NCBI RefSeq assembly: GCF_050753385.1
Contig: NZ_JBLZFZ010000020.1
Span: 45,063 to 109,062 of the forward strand
Length of the DNA stretch: 64,000 bases
Direction of reading: 5' to 3'
Source: Pantanalinema rosaneae
GTDB taxonomy: Bacteria; Cyanobacteriota; Cyanobacteriia; Leptolyngbyales; Leptolyngbyaceae
The notes beneath the pieces are model-generated. The model made no database searches. It saw nothing but the letters and a program-made list of their open reading frames with translations, and was not told the origin of the DNA. The position numbers and the translations under genes were made by a program. The number at the start of each line of letters is the position of its first letter. Within the stretch, counting starts at the first letter, position 1. This document shows, piece after piece, positions 55,147 to 64,000 of this stretch.

Positions 55147-56598
55147 CTAAGCGGCTGAGGTTGGAGTTTGGGAAACGGATTTCAATCGTCGTGGCTGTAA
55201 CCAAAATTTCCCCAGCACTAGCACTAATACAGGTAATCCGATCGTTACTAAGCTTCTGAGTAAGGAATTGCCTTGAAACAAGTATTGCATACTACTGGAT
55301 AACCCAAATATCAATGCCGTCATCCCAAATAATGGTGCTCTGGGTTGGAGGGCAGCAAACGTAATCACGATCGAGGCATACCAGGGCATCAACCAGGAGG
55401 TGGCAAACAGAAATAGTACCAGCGTCACCCAACCCATATCGGCAATCAAATTGAGGGAGAGATAATTGGGTTTGCGCCAAATCCGCATGAGTATCGCCAG
55501 ATAAAACAGACCAAACGCGATCGTCAGACCTTGGACTAACTGGGCTAACCAGGCTTTTTGTTGCGCTAATGATAGCGGTAGTAATGACAAGCGGCGCAAT
55601 TCATTCATGCTGGACATGACCAACGCCGGAATCGAGGAAAGATATTGTCCTACCACCCCCGGATTCAGCAAACTTTTCCAGGCAGATACCTCTGGTAAAA
55701 TCTTCCAACTTAAGAGGAGCACTAGCACTAATGAAACTAAACCAGATTGGAGAAGTGCTTTCCAGTAGCGTTTGCGGCAGAGAAATATCATCACCAACGG
55801 CATCCAGACGATCGGTAGAGTTTTAGACAGAAAGCCACCCCATAACGCAATCACGGCGGCGGTGTACCACTTCCGGGTTAAACTACCGACCAGCAAAATC
55901 AAACTGGTGGATACCAGCACATCAATATGGGCACCGGCGACCTGTTCCATTAACAACAAAGGATTCAGCAAGTAAGCCAGCGTCACTTTCCCCCGTTCCG
56001 GTACAATTAACTGTTTCCAGATTAAATAACCATTCAGGATATGCAGTCCCAGGCAAAACCCTTTGTAGACATAAACCGCCAGGATGGGGCTAATGGAGAC
56101 AAATAGTGCCGATGCTGTAAATAATAGTTGGGAGAGTGGGCCATAGGTGGACGTTTGCCCCCAATCGACGAATTGAAACAGTTCTGAGGCATAGCTGCCC
56201 ATTGGGGTTAAGAAAGGATTGCCGCCCCGCAGATTCATTAACCCCGAATGCAGATAAATATAGACATCGTTCCCCAGGGGATAGGCAATGAAGGCTAGGA
56301 GCAGAAAGATCCACGATCGCCGCAGTACCGTTTTGAAGTCAGTCACCGCATCCTGGGGCTGGCGACTCAATACCCAAATCAGATACAAGCCATATAACAG
56401 GACATAACTGAGACTAATGCCTAAATGGCTACCCCAATTGGGAAAGGTGGCAAATTTCTGCCCCCCTGCCAGGATGTAATCAAACTTCTCTAATCCTAAA
56501 CGAGTCAGCATTACACTCAGATAAATGGCAACCAACAATGCCAAGTTCGCCAGTCCTCGATGGTTTTGCATAGATAGTCGTTCAGAATCTTTTCCCAT
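55147..56598 (-). CDS. GT-C-type membrane mannosyltransferase-like protein
   Basis: The 483-residue polytopic protein has about ten or more hydrophobic segments and the signatures of GT87/MptB-like polyprenyl-phosphate mannosyltransferases: FIAYPLGNDVYIYLHSGLM, STYGPLSQLLF, and FLSKTLPIVWMPL. The acidic residue of GND is the likely catalytic one. The sugar and acceptor are unknown. It starts with two candidate ATGs (residues 1 and 10). It is divergent from the WD40 gene. Confidence 0.77.
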   Translation of the reverse strand: MGKDSERLSMQNHRGLANLALLVAIYLSVMLTRLGLEKFDYILAGGQKFATFPNWGSHLGISLSYVLLYGLYLIWVLSRQPQDAVTDFKTVLRRSWIFLLLAFIAYPLGNDVYIYLHSGLMNLRGGNPFLTPMGSYASELFQFVDWGQTSTYGPLSQLLFTASALFVSISPILAVYVYKGFCLGLHILNGYLIWKQLIVPERGKVTLAYLLNPLLLMEQVAGAHIDVLVSTSLILLVGSLTRKWYTAAVIALWGGFLSKTLPIVWMPLVMIFLCRKRYWKALLQSGLVSLVLVLLLSWKILPEVSAWKSLLNPGVVGQYLSSIPALVMSSMNELRRLSLLPLSLAQQKAWLAQLVQGLTIAFGLFYLAILMRIWRKPNYLSLNLIADMGWVTLVLFLFATSWLMPWYASIVITFAALQPRAPLFGMTALIFGLSSSMQYLFQGNSLLRSLVTIGLPVLVLVLGKFWLQPRRLKSVSQTPTSAA

Positions 56599-56632
56599 TT
56601 AAGCCTGTGCTTGCTTAAATGAACAATGAGAA

Positions 56633-57685
56633 GTGACCAATCCCCCATACCCGATTGTGCGTAAACGATTGCTGCGACTAATGCTAGGCATCACATTGGT
56701 TCTGTGTCTGATTGGCACCTGGATCGTGTGGCAGACTGGCAAGATCAGCCTAGAATCACCGACTTGCCTCACAACCGATCAGACCAACTCCATTTGTTAT
56801 CGGTTACGCATCCTATCGACCCAGTCAACCACCGCGATCGCCACTCATCCGACTGGCTCAATCTTGGCGAGTAATTTTCGTGAGCGGATTCAACTCTGGG
56901 ATTTACAGACAGGTAAATTACTGCGATCGCTCTATGGTCATCACGGTTGGATTACCGCCCTGGCGATTAGTGCCGATGGCAAGATGTTGGCAAGTGCCAG
57001 TTTGGATAGCACCATTCGCCTGTGGGATGTCCCCACGGGGACGTTATTAGGCACACTCAACGCGGGCAGAATGACCCATTTAGCCTTCAGTCCAGATGGG
57101 AAACAGTTGGCGAGCAGTAATCAGACCAGCCAGTGGGCAGATCAAAAGACCAGTGCCGCCGGAGTGGTGCTCTGGGATGTCACAACCCAACAACTGCGCC
57201 AGCAGATTTCCCGTCAACCCACAACCGCGATCGCCTTTAGTCCCGATAGCCAATTACTGGCAATCAGTCATCCAACGGTGGAAGTCTGGTCACTGGGAAC
57301 GCAACAAATGCTCTACAGCCTTAATTTACCCAAAACACTGGCATTGGGATTCACACCCGATGGGCGCTGGTTAGTGACGGGTGGCGACACGATCAACACC
57401 TGGAATGCCAACACGGGGCAACCCATCTACACACGCTTGTCTCCGGCGGCTGAAGTTGCCCTTAGTCCCAATGGCTCTTTGTTAGCGACGGTTGAGGGGA
57501 GTATTGTGCATTTGTGGCAGGTGCGATTACCCCGATATTTAGGCGATTTACGGGGGTCAAACTACAGCCGAATTTTGGTTAACTTCGGGTTATTTGGTCG
57601 AGCGATCGTGATTGCGGGCAGTGACGGCATTCGCCTCTGGCAACAACAATCACAACACCAGTCAACGATCGGAGGTAGACACTGA
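56633..57685 (+). CDS. Membrane-anchored WD40 repeat protein
   Basis: The 350-residue protein has one N-terminal membrane helix (about 15-37) and about seven WD40 blades with IQLWDLQTGKLL, IRLWDVPTGTLL, VVLWDVTTQQL and similar ends, predicting one beta-propeller outside the membrane. The start codon is GTG at 56633 with GAGAA nearby. The function is probably scaffolding. Its 3' end overlaps the convergent radical SAM gene by 24 bases. Confidence 0.88.
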   Translation: MTNPPYPIVRKRLLRLMLGITLVLCLIGTWIVWQTGKISLESPTCLTTDQTNSICYRLRILSTQSTTAIATHPTGSILASNFRERIQLWDLQTGKLLRSLYGHHGWITALAISADGKMLASASLDSTIRLWDVPTGTLLGTLNAGRMTHLAFSPDGKQLASSNQTSQWADQKTSAAGVVLWDVTTQQLRQQISRQPTTAIAFSPDSQLLAISHPTVEVWSLGTQQMLYSLNLPKTLALGFTPDGRWLVTGGDTINTWNANTGQPIYTRLSPAAEVALSPNGSLLATVEGSIVHLWQVRLPRYLGDLRGSNYSRILVNFGLFGRAIVIAGSDGIRLWQQQSQHQSTIGGRH

Positions 57686-59110
57686 TAACACCTCTGGTTG
57701 AGAGGAGAGAATTGGCTCCGATCCAGGGGATGGAGTGGATTCAAACCCATGATGACCAAAGCTGGTTAACACACTTTCCAAGCTTGGGAGTAGGTGATTG
57801 ACTTGCTTGAATCGAATCAGTAGATCCCAGATCGGTTCTGCCTTTTTCCAGGCTCCCGTATAGGCAAGATGCCGCAGGCGATCGGCAAGGCTATCTTTTG
57901 TCCAGGCTCCCCGGAAAATGGCACTCCAGCGATAAAACTCTCGGTACGATCGCCAATAGCCCTCCTCCAACACCTCTGCACTCATTTGGATTGGACGATA
58001 GATGGCATGGCGAGTATCATACAAATCCCAATTGTCACTGGTCATCCGTCCCTGTGCCATCATGCGATCGTAGAGCAGTGTCCCCGGATAGGGCGTGAGA
58101 ATATGGAAAGTCGCCGTTTCTATGCCCTGAGTCACCGCCCATTCCACGGTGCGATCGAACACGGTAGCATCATCACTGTCCATGCCATAGACAAAGCTAC
58201 CATTCACCATCACCCCACAATCACGTAAGCGTTGAATTGCCGCGTTATAGTCCCGATTCAAATTATGGTATTTGTGTTGTTCTCGTAGATTATGGGGATT
58301 CAGCGTCTCAAACCCGACAAATAAACTGCGTAATCCCGCCGCCACCGCTTTTTCTAATAATCCCGGTTGCAAAATCGATTGTACGGTTGCCGCCGCTTGC
58401 CAGACCCGCCCCATCCCTTTCATGCCCTCAAACAATTCGCTGGCAAAGGTGGCATGACCAAACAAATGATCGTCCAAAAAATACAGATGTTTACCCGGTA
58501 AGCGATCGATTTCGGCTAAGGCATCGTCCACAGGTTGGGTATAGAATGATTTGCCGCCCTTGTAGAACGCATCTTTATAACAGAAGTCGCAATGATGGGG
58601 ACAGCCTCTAGAGACGACGATCGAGTTGGGAACGAGATAGTTATAGCGTTTGATCAAATCCCGCCGCATCGGGGGCACTCCCACCAGCGATCGAATTTTG
58701 GATTGATACATTGGTTGGGGAGATCCCGATCGGAAGTCTTGCAAAAACTGCGGCCAGGTATCCTCGGCAGGACCCAAAAAGATCGTATCCGCATGGGCAG
58801 CCGCTTCCCGAGGTAATGCCGTCACATGCAACCCACCCAGCACCACATACGCCCCTTTTTGGCGATAATGATCGGCTAATTTGTAGGCACGATAGGCAGA
58901 GGTAATGTAAACCTGAATCACGACTAAATCCGGTTGATCATTGAGATTTAGCACTTCCACATGCTCATCTTGCAGATCAATTTCGTCGTCTGGGGCGAAA
59001 TAGCCCGCGATCGTGGCTAATCCTAACGGAGGAAACAAATGATACTTAATCGGTCGCCAAAACGGACTGAGAGCCTCGGTCAAAGCGGGCAAAATCATCT
59101 TGACTTTCAT
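57662..59110 (-). CDS. B12-binding-domain radical SAM protein
   Basis: The 482-residue protein has an N-terminal cobalamin-binding-type domain (about 1-140; FPPLGLATIAGYFAPDDEI, VVIQVYITSAYRAYKLAD) and a radical SAM core with GCPHHCDFC as the cluster-binding Cys-x3-Cys-x2-Cys, followed by a DUF4070-like C-terminal region (HILTPYPGTLLYDRM). Enzymes of this group methylate or rearrange diverse substrates; the reaction here is unknown. It is divergent from the PaaK-like gene with 115 bases between starts. Confidence 0.87.
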   Translation of the reverse strand: MKVKMILPALTEALSPFWRPIKYHLFPPLGLATIAGYFAPDDEIDLQDEHVEVLNLNDQPDLVVIQVYITSAYRAYKLADHYRQKGAYVVLGGLHVTALPREAAAHADTIFLGPAEDTWPQFLQDFRSGSPQPMYQSKIRSLVGVPPMRRDLIKRYNYLVPNSIVVSRGCPHHCDFCYKDAFYKGGKSFYTQPVDDALAEIDRLPGKHLYFLDDHLFGHATFASELFEGMKGMGRVWQAAATVQSILQPGLLEKAVAAGLRSLFVGFETLNPHNLREQHKYHNLNRDYNAAIQRLRDCGVMVNGSFVYGMDSDDATVFDRTVEWAVTQGIETATFHILTPYPGTLLYDRMMAQGRMTSDNWDLYDTRHAIYRPIQMSAEVLEEGYWRSYREFYRWSAIFRGAWTKDSLADRLRHLAYTGAWKKAEPIWDLLIRFKQVNHLLPSLESVLTSFGHHGFESTPSPGSEPILSSQPEVLSVSTSDR

Positions 59111-59225
59111 CTGCCTTTACCCAGAAAGTTCCCTGGAGCTACACCCCCAGCACAAATGATTCCCGAACCTCTACAGTTATTTTTTGTGTAAAATTTGAAA
59201 CATCAGGAAATATTACCCATCTTCC

Positions 59226-60746
59226 ATGCTCACCAATCGTCCCCAGCAAACGATCGCGGCTCTGCAAACCTTCCTCAGCACCTCACTCGATCAACTCCTG
59301 AGTGAAACCACGATCGCCCAAGCCGAAACGAACGTCTTGAATCTGTTTCATCGGGTGGCGAGCAGTGTGCCAGCGTATCAAGCCTGGTTGCAAGCACAGG
59401 GGATTGATCCGGCAGGAATTCAGACGATCGCGGATTTCCAGCAATTACCGCTATTAACGAAACAGAACTATCTGCAACGGTATAGCCTGTCAGAACTATG
59501 TCGGCATGGGCAATTAGAAACATGTGATATGGTCGCCGTGTCATCCGGTTCGACCGGACAACCGACCTTCTGGCTGCGATCGCTGACCGATGAATTTCAG
59601 ATTGCCACTCGATTTGAACAAATTTTTTATGATAGTTTTCGAGCCGATACTCACCGGACATTAGCAGTAATTTGTTTTGCCCTGGGAACCTGGGTCGGTG
59701 GTATGTATACCGCCAACTGTTGTCGGCATCTCGCCAGCAAAGGCTATCCCATCACCGTTGTCACTCCAGGGAACAATAAAACTGAAATCTTTCGAGTCAT
59801 TCAGGCGTTAGGAAGTAGCTTCGATCAAGTCGTATTATTAGGCTATCCACCTTTTCTCAAGGATGTCATCGATCAAGGCATTACTGAAGGTATTAACTGG
59901 TCACAATATCAGATCAAATTAGTCATGGCGGGAGAAGTGTTCAGTGAGGAATGGCGATCGTTGCTGGGCAAGCGGTTAAGCTCAAACCAACCCTGCGATG
60001 ATTCTGCCTCGTTATATGGCACCGCCGATGCTGGAGTGTTAGGCAACGAAACGCCCTTAAGTATCTGTATCCGCCGTTGGTTCGCCGATCGTCCTGATGT
60101 AGCAAGAGAGTTATTTGGGGAATCGCGGTTGCCGACATTGGCGCAATATGATCCCTGTAGTCGGTTCTTTGAAGTGCAAGACGGTACGCTATTATTTTCT
60201 GGAGATAACGGTATTCCCTTAGTGCGGTATCACATCTCCGATCAAGGTGGGATCATTCCCTATACTGAGATGATGCAGTTTTGCCGCGATCGTGGCTTTG
60301 ATCCCATCCAAACCCTACACGCCTTTAGCAATCAAACCCAGGAAATCCGAGGCATTCGACCATTACCGTTTGTTTATGTGTTTGGTCGATCGCATTTCAC
60401 GCTCTCCTATTTTGGAGCCAATATTTACCCGGAAAATGTCACGGTTGGGTTAGAACAAGCTCCTATTTGCGAATGGGTTACAGGTAAATTTGTCATGCAG
60501 GTACAGGAAGATGGCGATCGTAATCCCTATTTAGCGATCGTTGTAGAACTGGCTCCTGGGGTGAGTGATAGTGATGATAAACAATCAACCATTGCCACAT
60601 CAATTCACCATCATCTTTGTCGCCTAAATAGTGAATTTGCCAATTACGTTCCTGTACCCAAGCAAATGCCCCAAATCACGCTCAGACCAACGGGCGATCC
60701 AGAATACTTCCCGATCGGGGTCAAGCATCGTTACACACGCCAGTAA
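59226..60746 (+). CDS. PaaK-like adenylate-forming enzyme
   Basis: The 506-residue protein resembles phenylacetate-CoA ligase-type adenylating enzymes, with the phosphate-binding VSSGSTGQPT at about 106-115 and the YGTADAGVLGNE motif around residue 265. The second AMP-binding region lies at LFSGDNGIPLVRYHISDQGG, and a C-terminal lid ends in GVKHRY. It would activate a carboxylic acid with ATP, then transfer it to CoA or a carrier. The substrate is not apparent, and no carrier protein is adjacent. It shares a divergent promoter region with the radical SAM gene. Confidence 0.83.
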   Translation: MLTNRPQQTIAALQTFLSTSLDQLLSETTIAQAETNVLNLFHRVASSVPAYQAWLQAQGIDPAGIQTIADFQQLPLLTKQNYLQRYSLSELCRHGQLETCDMVAVSSGSTGQPTFWLRSLTDEFQIATRFEQIFYDSFRADTHRTLAVICFALGTWVGGMYTANCCRHLASKGYPITVVTPGNNKTEIFRVIQALGSSFDQVVLLGYPPFLKDVIDQGITEGINWSQYQIKLVMAGEVFSEEWRSLLGKRLSSNQPCDDSASLYGTADAGVLGNETPLSICIRRWFADRPDVARELFGESRLPTLAQYDPCSRFFEVQDGTLLFSGDNGIPLVRYHISDQGGIIPYTEMMQFCRDRGFDPIQTLHAFSNQTQEIRGIRPLPFVYVFGRSHFTLSYFGANIYPENVTVGLEQAPICEWVTGKFVMQVQEDGDRNPYLAIVVELAPGVSDSDDKQSTIATSIHHHLCRLNSEFANYVPVPKQMPQITLRPTGDPEYFPIGVKHRYTRQ

Positions 60747-60936
60747 AGCGATCGCCCCATTACTTTCCATCTATCTTGCGGCTTTCGAGTCTCATTCGCT
60801 AGTTCAGGTCAAGAAACCTTGTAAATCTGTCGTGGAGATGGATTGCTGAAGACCAGGTTCTGCCACATGGGTGACGAAATACTACAGATTTATTTGCTAA
60901 GCTTTACAGCAGTTAACCAATAGTTAATTAAACTCC

Positions 60937-60956
60937 GTACTGAAGCCCCTCAGTAC
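60937..60956. other. Inverted repeat in the gap before the J-domain gene
   Basis: GTACTGA and TCAGTAC pair perfectly around AGCCCC. No T run follows. It is the only structure seen in 60747-61098, which otherwise has no gene. Confidence 0.4.
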
Positions 60957-61098
60957 CCTGGTAGAGGATCGTAAATGTCCTTTAGCAGGCAATTTTTCGA
61001 CTATACATTCATGCCAACTTCTAAATCCTTCTAAACCTAGAGGGATAAACTTGGTATAAAAAAATACTTGTAATTCCACCAACAGGGGAATACTACTG

Positions 61099-61467
61099 AT
61101 GAATTTATCGCCTGACATGGATGATTTTAATCGCTGCTGTCGCACCTTGCAGGTCAGCCCCAGAGCTTCCCTAGAGGAGATCAAGGCTGCCTATCGGCAA
61201 TTGGCTCGGCTTTATCATCCCGACTTAAATCCACACAATCACAATGCTGAAGAGTTTTTGAAGGAAATCAATATTGCCTACGAAACCCTCTGTTGCTATC
61301 TGGCTACCTCGTCTGCTCAACGGCGCGGTGTCGTGTCAGCGAAATCCTCGACTGGCAAACAGATGGCAGACGATCGCGGCGATCGTGCCGCTCAAAACAC
61401 GGTCTACAGCGTCTTTGTGGATGCCTTACTTGGAAACTCTGGACAACGATTGGATTGGGGACAATGA
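61099..61467 (+). CDS. Short J-domain protein
   Basis: The 122-residue protein has a single J domain (about 10-70) with the HPD tripeptide in LYHPDLNPH needed to stimulate DnaK. It has no Gly/Phe-rich, zinc-finger or substrate-binding domain, so it is a class III co-chaperone. The rest is polar, and the last 25 residues are more hydrophobic. Its TGA overlaps the ATG of a 55-residue gene, indicating translational coupling. Confidence 0.9.
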   Translation: MNLSPDMDDFNRCCRTLQVSPRASLEEIKAAYRQLARLYHPDLNPHNHNAEEFLKEINIAYETLCCYLATSSAQRRGVVSAKSSTGKQMADDRGDRAAQNTVYSVFVDALLGNSGQRLDWGQ

Positions 61468-61631
61468 ACGAGACACCTTGTGAATTAGAACTGGTTGAAG
61501 CGTTATTTAGAACGATCGCTTACGCCTTAGAAGATCTGTATTGCAAGCAAAGAATTTCGGCAGAAGAATATGAACTCTTGATTGATTCCGTCTGGTCAAC
61601 TCTAGGGTATGGGACTAAATTACCTGATTGA
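61464..61631 (+). CDS. Small acidic protein coupled to the J-domain gene
   Basis: A 55-residue acidic, helical-looking protein (MNETPCELELVEALFRTIAYAL...) starts at the ATGA that ends the J-domain gene. I do not recognise it. The overlap, an intact frame and coherent amphipathic composition support a real gene. It is probably a partner of the J-domain protein, but this is inference. It is shorter than the surrounding open frame, which extends upstream in another reading of the J gene. Confidence 0.6.
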   Translation: MNETPCELELVEALFRTIAYALEDLYCKQRISAEEYELLIDSVWSTLGYGTKLPD

Positions 61632-61638
61632 CTCCTGA

Positions 61639-63828
61639 TTAATCTCGCAAAATATTGGGAATATCGGGTACGACTGGATCTGGTAAGGTGGGTTGAACAG
61701 TACCAGATTGGGTGGGTGATGGATTGCCAGATTGCCCCTGAGTTGCCCGCACCTTGGCGGCTTGCAATCGTTGCTGAGTCTGACTCTTACCGACCTGGGC
61801 AATGTCATTGCTCGGATTAACCTTTAACGCCGCATTAAACATCGTCAGGGCTTCATCTAAGCGATTGGTGTTCAGCAACACTGACCCTTGTTGAGCGATC
61901 GCATTGGCATCATTACCATTCAGGCTACTAGCTTGGGTAAAGGCAATCAGCGCTTCGTCATAGCGCTTTAAGGTCTTCAAGACCTCGCCTTTGGCATACC
62001 AGGCATTAAACAGATTCGTATTTAAACTCAGCGCTCGATCGAAGGCAGTTAACGCGTCGGGATATTGACCCGCCTGTTTTAGGGAGTTACCGGCTGCTAA
62101 CCAAAGACGGGGATTTCTTGGCTCCAGTTTCGCCGCCTTATTATATGCCGCTGCCGCATCCTTGGGCTGATTCATGGAGGTGAGGACAATTCCCTGGTTA
62201 TACAACGCTGCCACCGATTGGGGATTCCGTAAGGTGGCGTACTGCGCGGAATACAATGCCTCGGGATAACGGCGTAATTGCCAGAGTGCCACGCTGCGAT
62301 TTAACCAGATATCTGACGCGATCGCGGGATCGCCTAACGTCGTCTCCCCCTGGAGTGCCTGATCATAGGCTTTGACAGCCGCCTCATAATTACCCTGACT
62401 GTTGAGAATTCTGCCTTTGTTATACCAGGCTTGGGCATAGTGGGGATGCAGTTGTAACGCCCGATCGACCGCCGCGATCGCCGCCCCATACTGCTGCATA
62501 CTCCACAGGATCACTCCCCGGTTATTCCAGGTATCGATATCATTGGGGTTAAGGGCAATGGCTCGATCGAGGGAAGATAACCCTTCCTCCGGTTTGCCCT
62601 GTCCTGCTAGTGCCACCCCCCGTTGATTCCAAGCCATGGTCGGACTAGCGACTACATCCCAGCCGGTATTCGTTTGTAGTGCTTGATCGCAGGCGGCGAG
62701 CGCCTCTGTATGTTGCCCTAATTTATTCAATGCGGCACAGCGATTGACTAAAGCAGGCACATAGTTTGGCACTAATTTCAATGCCCAATTAAAGGAGGTT
62801 AGCGCTTCCGCCTGACGGTTTAAGCTGGCTAACGTCACCCCTTGCTTCGTCCAGGCTGGGGCATCGGTGGGATTTTGGGCGATCGCCTGGTTATAAGCAT
62901 TCAAGGACGCTTGATATTGCTGCGTCCGTACCGTCGTCGTGCATTGAGTCGTGACATCCGGCGTATTCAAGGAATTTAGTGGCGCACGATCGCACTCCAC
63001 AACCGCATTCGAGTAGCTGCCCAGCCGACTTTGGGCAATCCCCTGGTAATACAATGCGGTGGCAGAGCTACTATCGCCCCAATTCTGGTTCATCTGAATT
63101 GCCTGGGTGCAATCAGACAACGCCTGCTGGTTTTGTCCCAACTCCAGTTGAATGCTACAGCGTTCGGTCATTGCCTGCGAATAACTACCCTGAAGCTGGA
63201 CTGCCGTATTCAACGCCGCGATCGCGTCCGTAAATTGGCGTTGTTGTTTATAAATCACCCCTTTCTGGAACCAGGCGATCGCCGGAGAACCTTCCTGCCA
63301 GTTGCGATCCAATTGTATCGCTTGGTCACAGGCGGCGATCGCCGTAGCCCCCTGGTTGATTTGGGCTAAGGCAGCACACTTAATCCACAACCCCTCCGAA
63401 GATTCCCGTCGTAACTTTAACGCCAGATCAACGGATGCCACTGCCTCCGGAGCCTTCCCGGACTTCAACAAAATTTGACTCCGCAGTAACCATAACGCCG
63501 GATCACCTCGGTTAATTTTGATCGCTTCATCACAGGCCGTTAACGCCTCATCATATTTTTTCTGCTGATACTGCATCCGGCATAAATTCGTCCAATACTC
63601 CAACGAATTCTGGTCTTCCCGCGATCGCCGTTTCTTGCCAAAAAACAAGAATTTCGCCAGTTTGACCGATCGATCCTGGAATTGTTCGGAGTTAGCAGCC
63701 CTAGCCGTAGTCGCCGCCACTCCAGGTAAGAGGGGCATGAACACTGGCCATAATAACCCAGCGATCAATAGGCTGAAGGTCAAGCCGTGAGGACGAATTA
63801 CCAAGCGTCGCAGTCGTTTGTTGTCCAT
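61639..63828 (-). CDS. Large TPR-repeat protein with signal sequence
   Basis: The 729-residue protein has an N-terminal signal or anchor (about 15-45, ending ARAANS) and then more than a dozen tetratricopeptide repeats, with characteristic A-W-Y-N-K-G and A-L-x-x-D-x-A-L-x-L-x-P patterns. The end is a Gln/Ser/Pro-rich tail. It probably assembles proteins in the periplasm or at the envelope. It converges with the J-domain pair (seven bases between stops). The Pro/Thr-rich gene upstream lies on the same strand. Confidence 0.92.
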   Translation of the reverse strand: MDNKRLRRLVIRPHGLTFSLLIAGLLWPVFMPLLPGVAATTARAANSEQFQDRSVKLAKFLFFGKKRRSREDQNSLEYWTNLCRMQYQQKKYDEALTACDEAIKINRGDPALWLLRSQILLKSGKAPEAVASVDLALKLRRESSEGLWIKCAALAQINQGATAIAACDQAIQLDRNWQEGSPAIAWFQKGVIYKQQRQFTDAIAALNTAVQLQGSYSQAMTERCSIQLELGQNQQALSDCTQAIQMNQNWGDSSSATALYYQGIAQSRLGSYSNAVVECDRAPLNSLNTPDVTTQCTTTVRTQQYQASLNAYNQAIAQNPTDAPAWTKQGVTLASLNRQAEALTSFNWALKLVPNYVPALVNRCAALNKLGQHTEALAACDQALQTNTGWDVVASPTMAWNQRGVALAGQGKPEEGLSSLDRAIALNPNDIDTWNNRGVILWSMQQYGAAIAAVDRALQLHPHYAQAWYNKGRILNSQGNYEAAVKAYDQALQGETTLGDPAIASDIWLNRSVALWQLRRYPEALYSAQYATLRNPQSVAALYNQGIVLTSMNQPKDAAAAYNKAAKLEPRNPRLWLAAGNSLKQAGQYPDALTAFDRALSLNTNLFNAWYAKGEVLKTLKRYDEALIAFTQASSLNGNDANAIAQQGSVLLNTNRLDEALTMFNAALKVNPSNDIAQVGKSQTQQRLQAAKVRATQGQSGNPSPTQSGTVQPTLPDPVVPDIPNILRD

Positions 63829-63853
63829 AGAATTGATCGTCTGGGTGATCCGC

Positions 63854-63981
63854 TTAGTTAAAGCGGGGTGGTGCTTCTACCGGAACCGGATCGCCTTCCG
63901 TCGGGATCGTAGGTTGGGTCGGTAGTGGGGGAGCCGTCGGCGTCGTCGAACTGTCCGGGGCTTGCGAGGGCGGTGGGGGAG
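63854..63981 (-). CDS. 3' end of a Pro/Thr-rich protein gene (partial)
   Basis: The leftward frame ends at TAA (complement of 63854-63856). The visible C-terminus is about 42 residues, rich in Pro, Thr and Ser, and reads ...SSTTPTAPPLPTQPT then PVEAPPRFN. The rest is beyond the window. It lies 26 bases upstream of the TPR gene on the same strand and probably shares its operon. The function cannot be judged. Confidence 0.65.
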
Positions 63982-64000
63982 CTGTCTCTTATACACATCT
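63982..64000 (+). other. Nextera/Tn5 transposase adapter sequence (artefact)
   Basis: The final 19 bases, CTGTCTCTTATACACATCT, are identical to the Tn5 mosaic-end adapter read-through used in Nextera libraries. This is library sequence left on the contig end, not genome. Confidence 0.95.

Noticed and set aside
3000..60000. CRISPR arrays or tRNA genes
   Set aside because: I saw no regularly spaced direct repeats of CRISPR type and no tRNA T-loop signature in any gap between genes.

Overview
The window comes from a cyanobacterial chromosome. It is dense with the HIP1-type octamer GCGATCGC. It encodes Psb28, the bicarbonate transporter CmpABCD, a cyanobacterial SLH-domain iron porin, phytochrome-like photosensors, and several families found mainly in cyanobacteria (DUF2811, DUF1830, DICT-domain proteins). 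There are no heterocyst genes and no species marker, so I do not name a genus. No tRNA, rRNA, CRISPR array or intact transposon was seen. The last 19 bases match the Nextera/Tn5 transposase adapter, so genomic sequence appears to end at 63981.

Layout. 1-6900: the 3' end of queC, a cluster of DnaA-box-like 9-mers, DUF2811 and hemJ, a porin behind a strong Fur box, an unknown gene, aroA, and a DUF4230 gene. 7050-10530: a toxin-antitoxin pair whose PIN toxin is frameshifted, then clpB. 10530-16300: a palindromic repeat region, trpG, a Tat-exported metallo-beta-lactamase fold with degraded metal motifs, a PGM1-like ATP-grasp ligase, and a convergent NACHT NTPase. 16480-25200: an FMN reductase, the leftward lipopolysaccharide-export genes lptA-lptB-lptF, DUF58-DUF309, pilT and typA. 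25400-30320: psb28, DUF1830, then a rightward series of a B12-binding radical SAM enzyme, a DICT/HD protein and a pentapeptide-repeat protein.

30630-37240: a receiver-histidine kinase is followed by an Opu-type (quaternary amine) importer. The importer is split by an oppositely oriented 933-residue kinase with two candidate bilin-binding GAF domains, one with a complete DXCF dual-cysteine pattern. This is the most interesting regulatory locus in the window. 37914-46124: a 1032-residue membrane protein of tandem repeats of roughly 100 residues, DUF3616, DUF2294, a CheY-like regulator, a NatB-like amino-acid binding lipoprotein and an internalin-like LRR protein. 46837-52173: the cmpABCD operon; its binding protein carries the CmpA-type glutamate and not the NrtA lysine, so it is read as bicarbonate uptake. 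52375-63981: two GT-C-type membrane glycosyltransferases around a CadD-like transporter, a WD40 protein, a second B12-binding radical SAM enzyme divergent from a PaaK-like adenylating enzyme, a J-domain protein coupled to a 55-residue protein, a large TPR protein, and the Pro/Thr-rich end of another gene.

Functional themes are envelope biogenesis (lpt genes, GT-C enzymes, porin), inorganic carbon and solute uptake (cmp, opu, NatB-like), signalling (three two-component proteins) and stress or defence (clpB, NACHT, toxin-antitoxin remnant). Family assignments are from recognition of motifs and overall sequence, without database searches.
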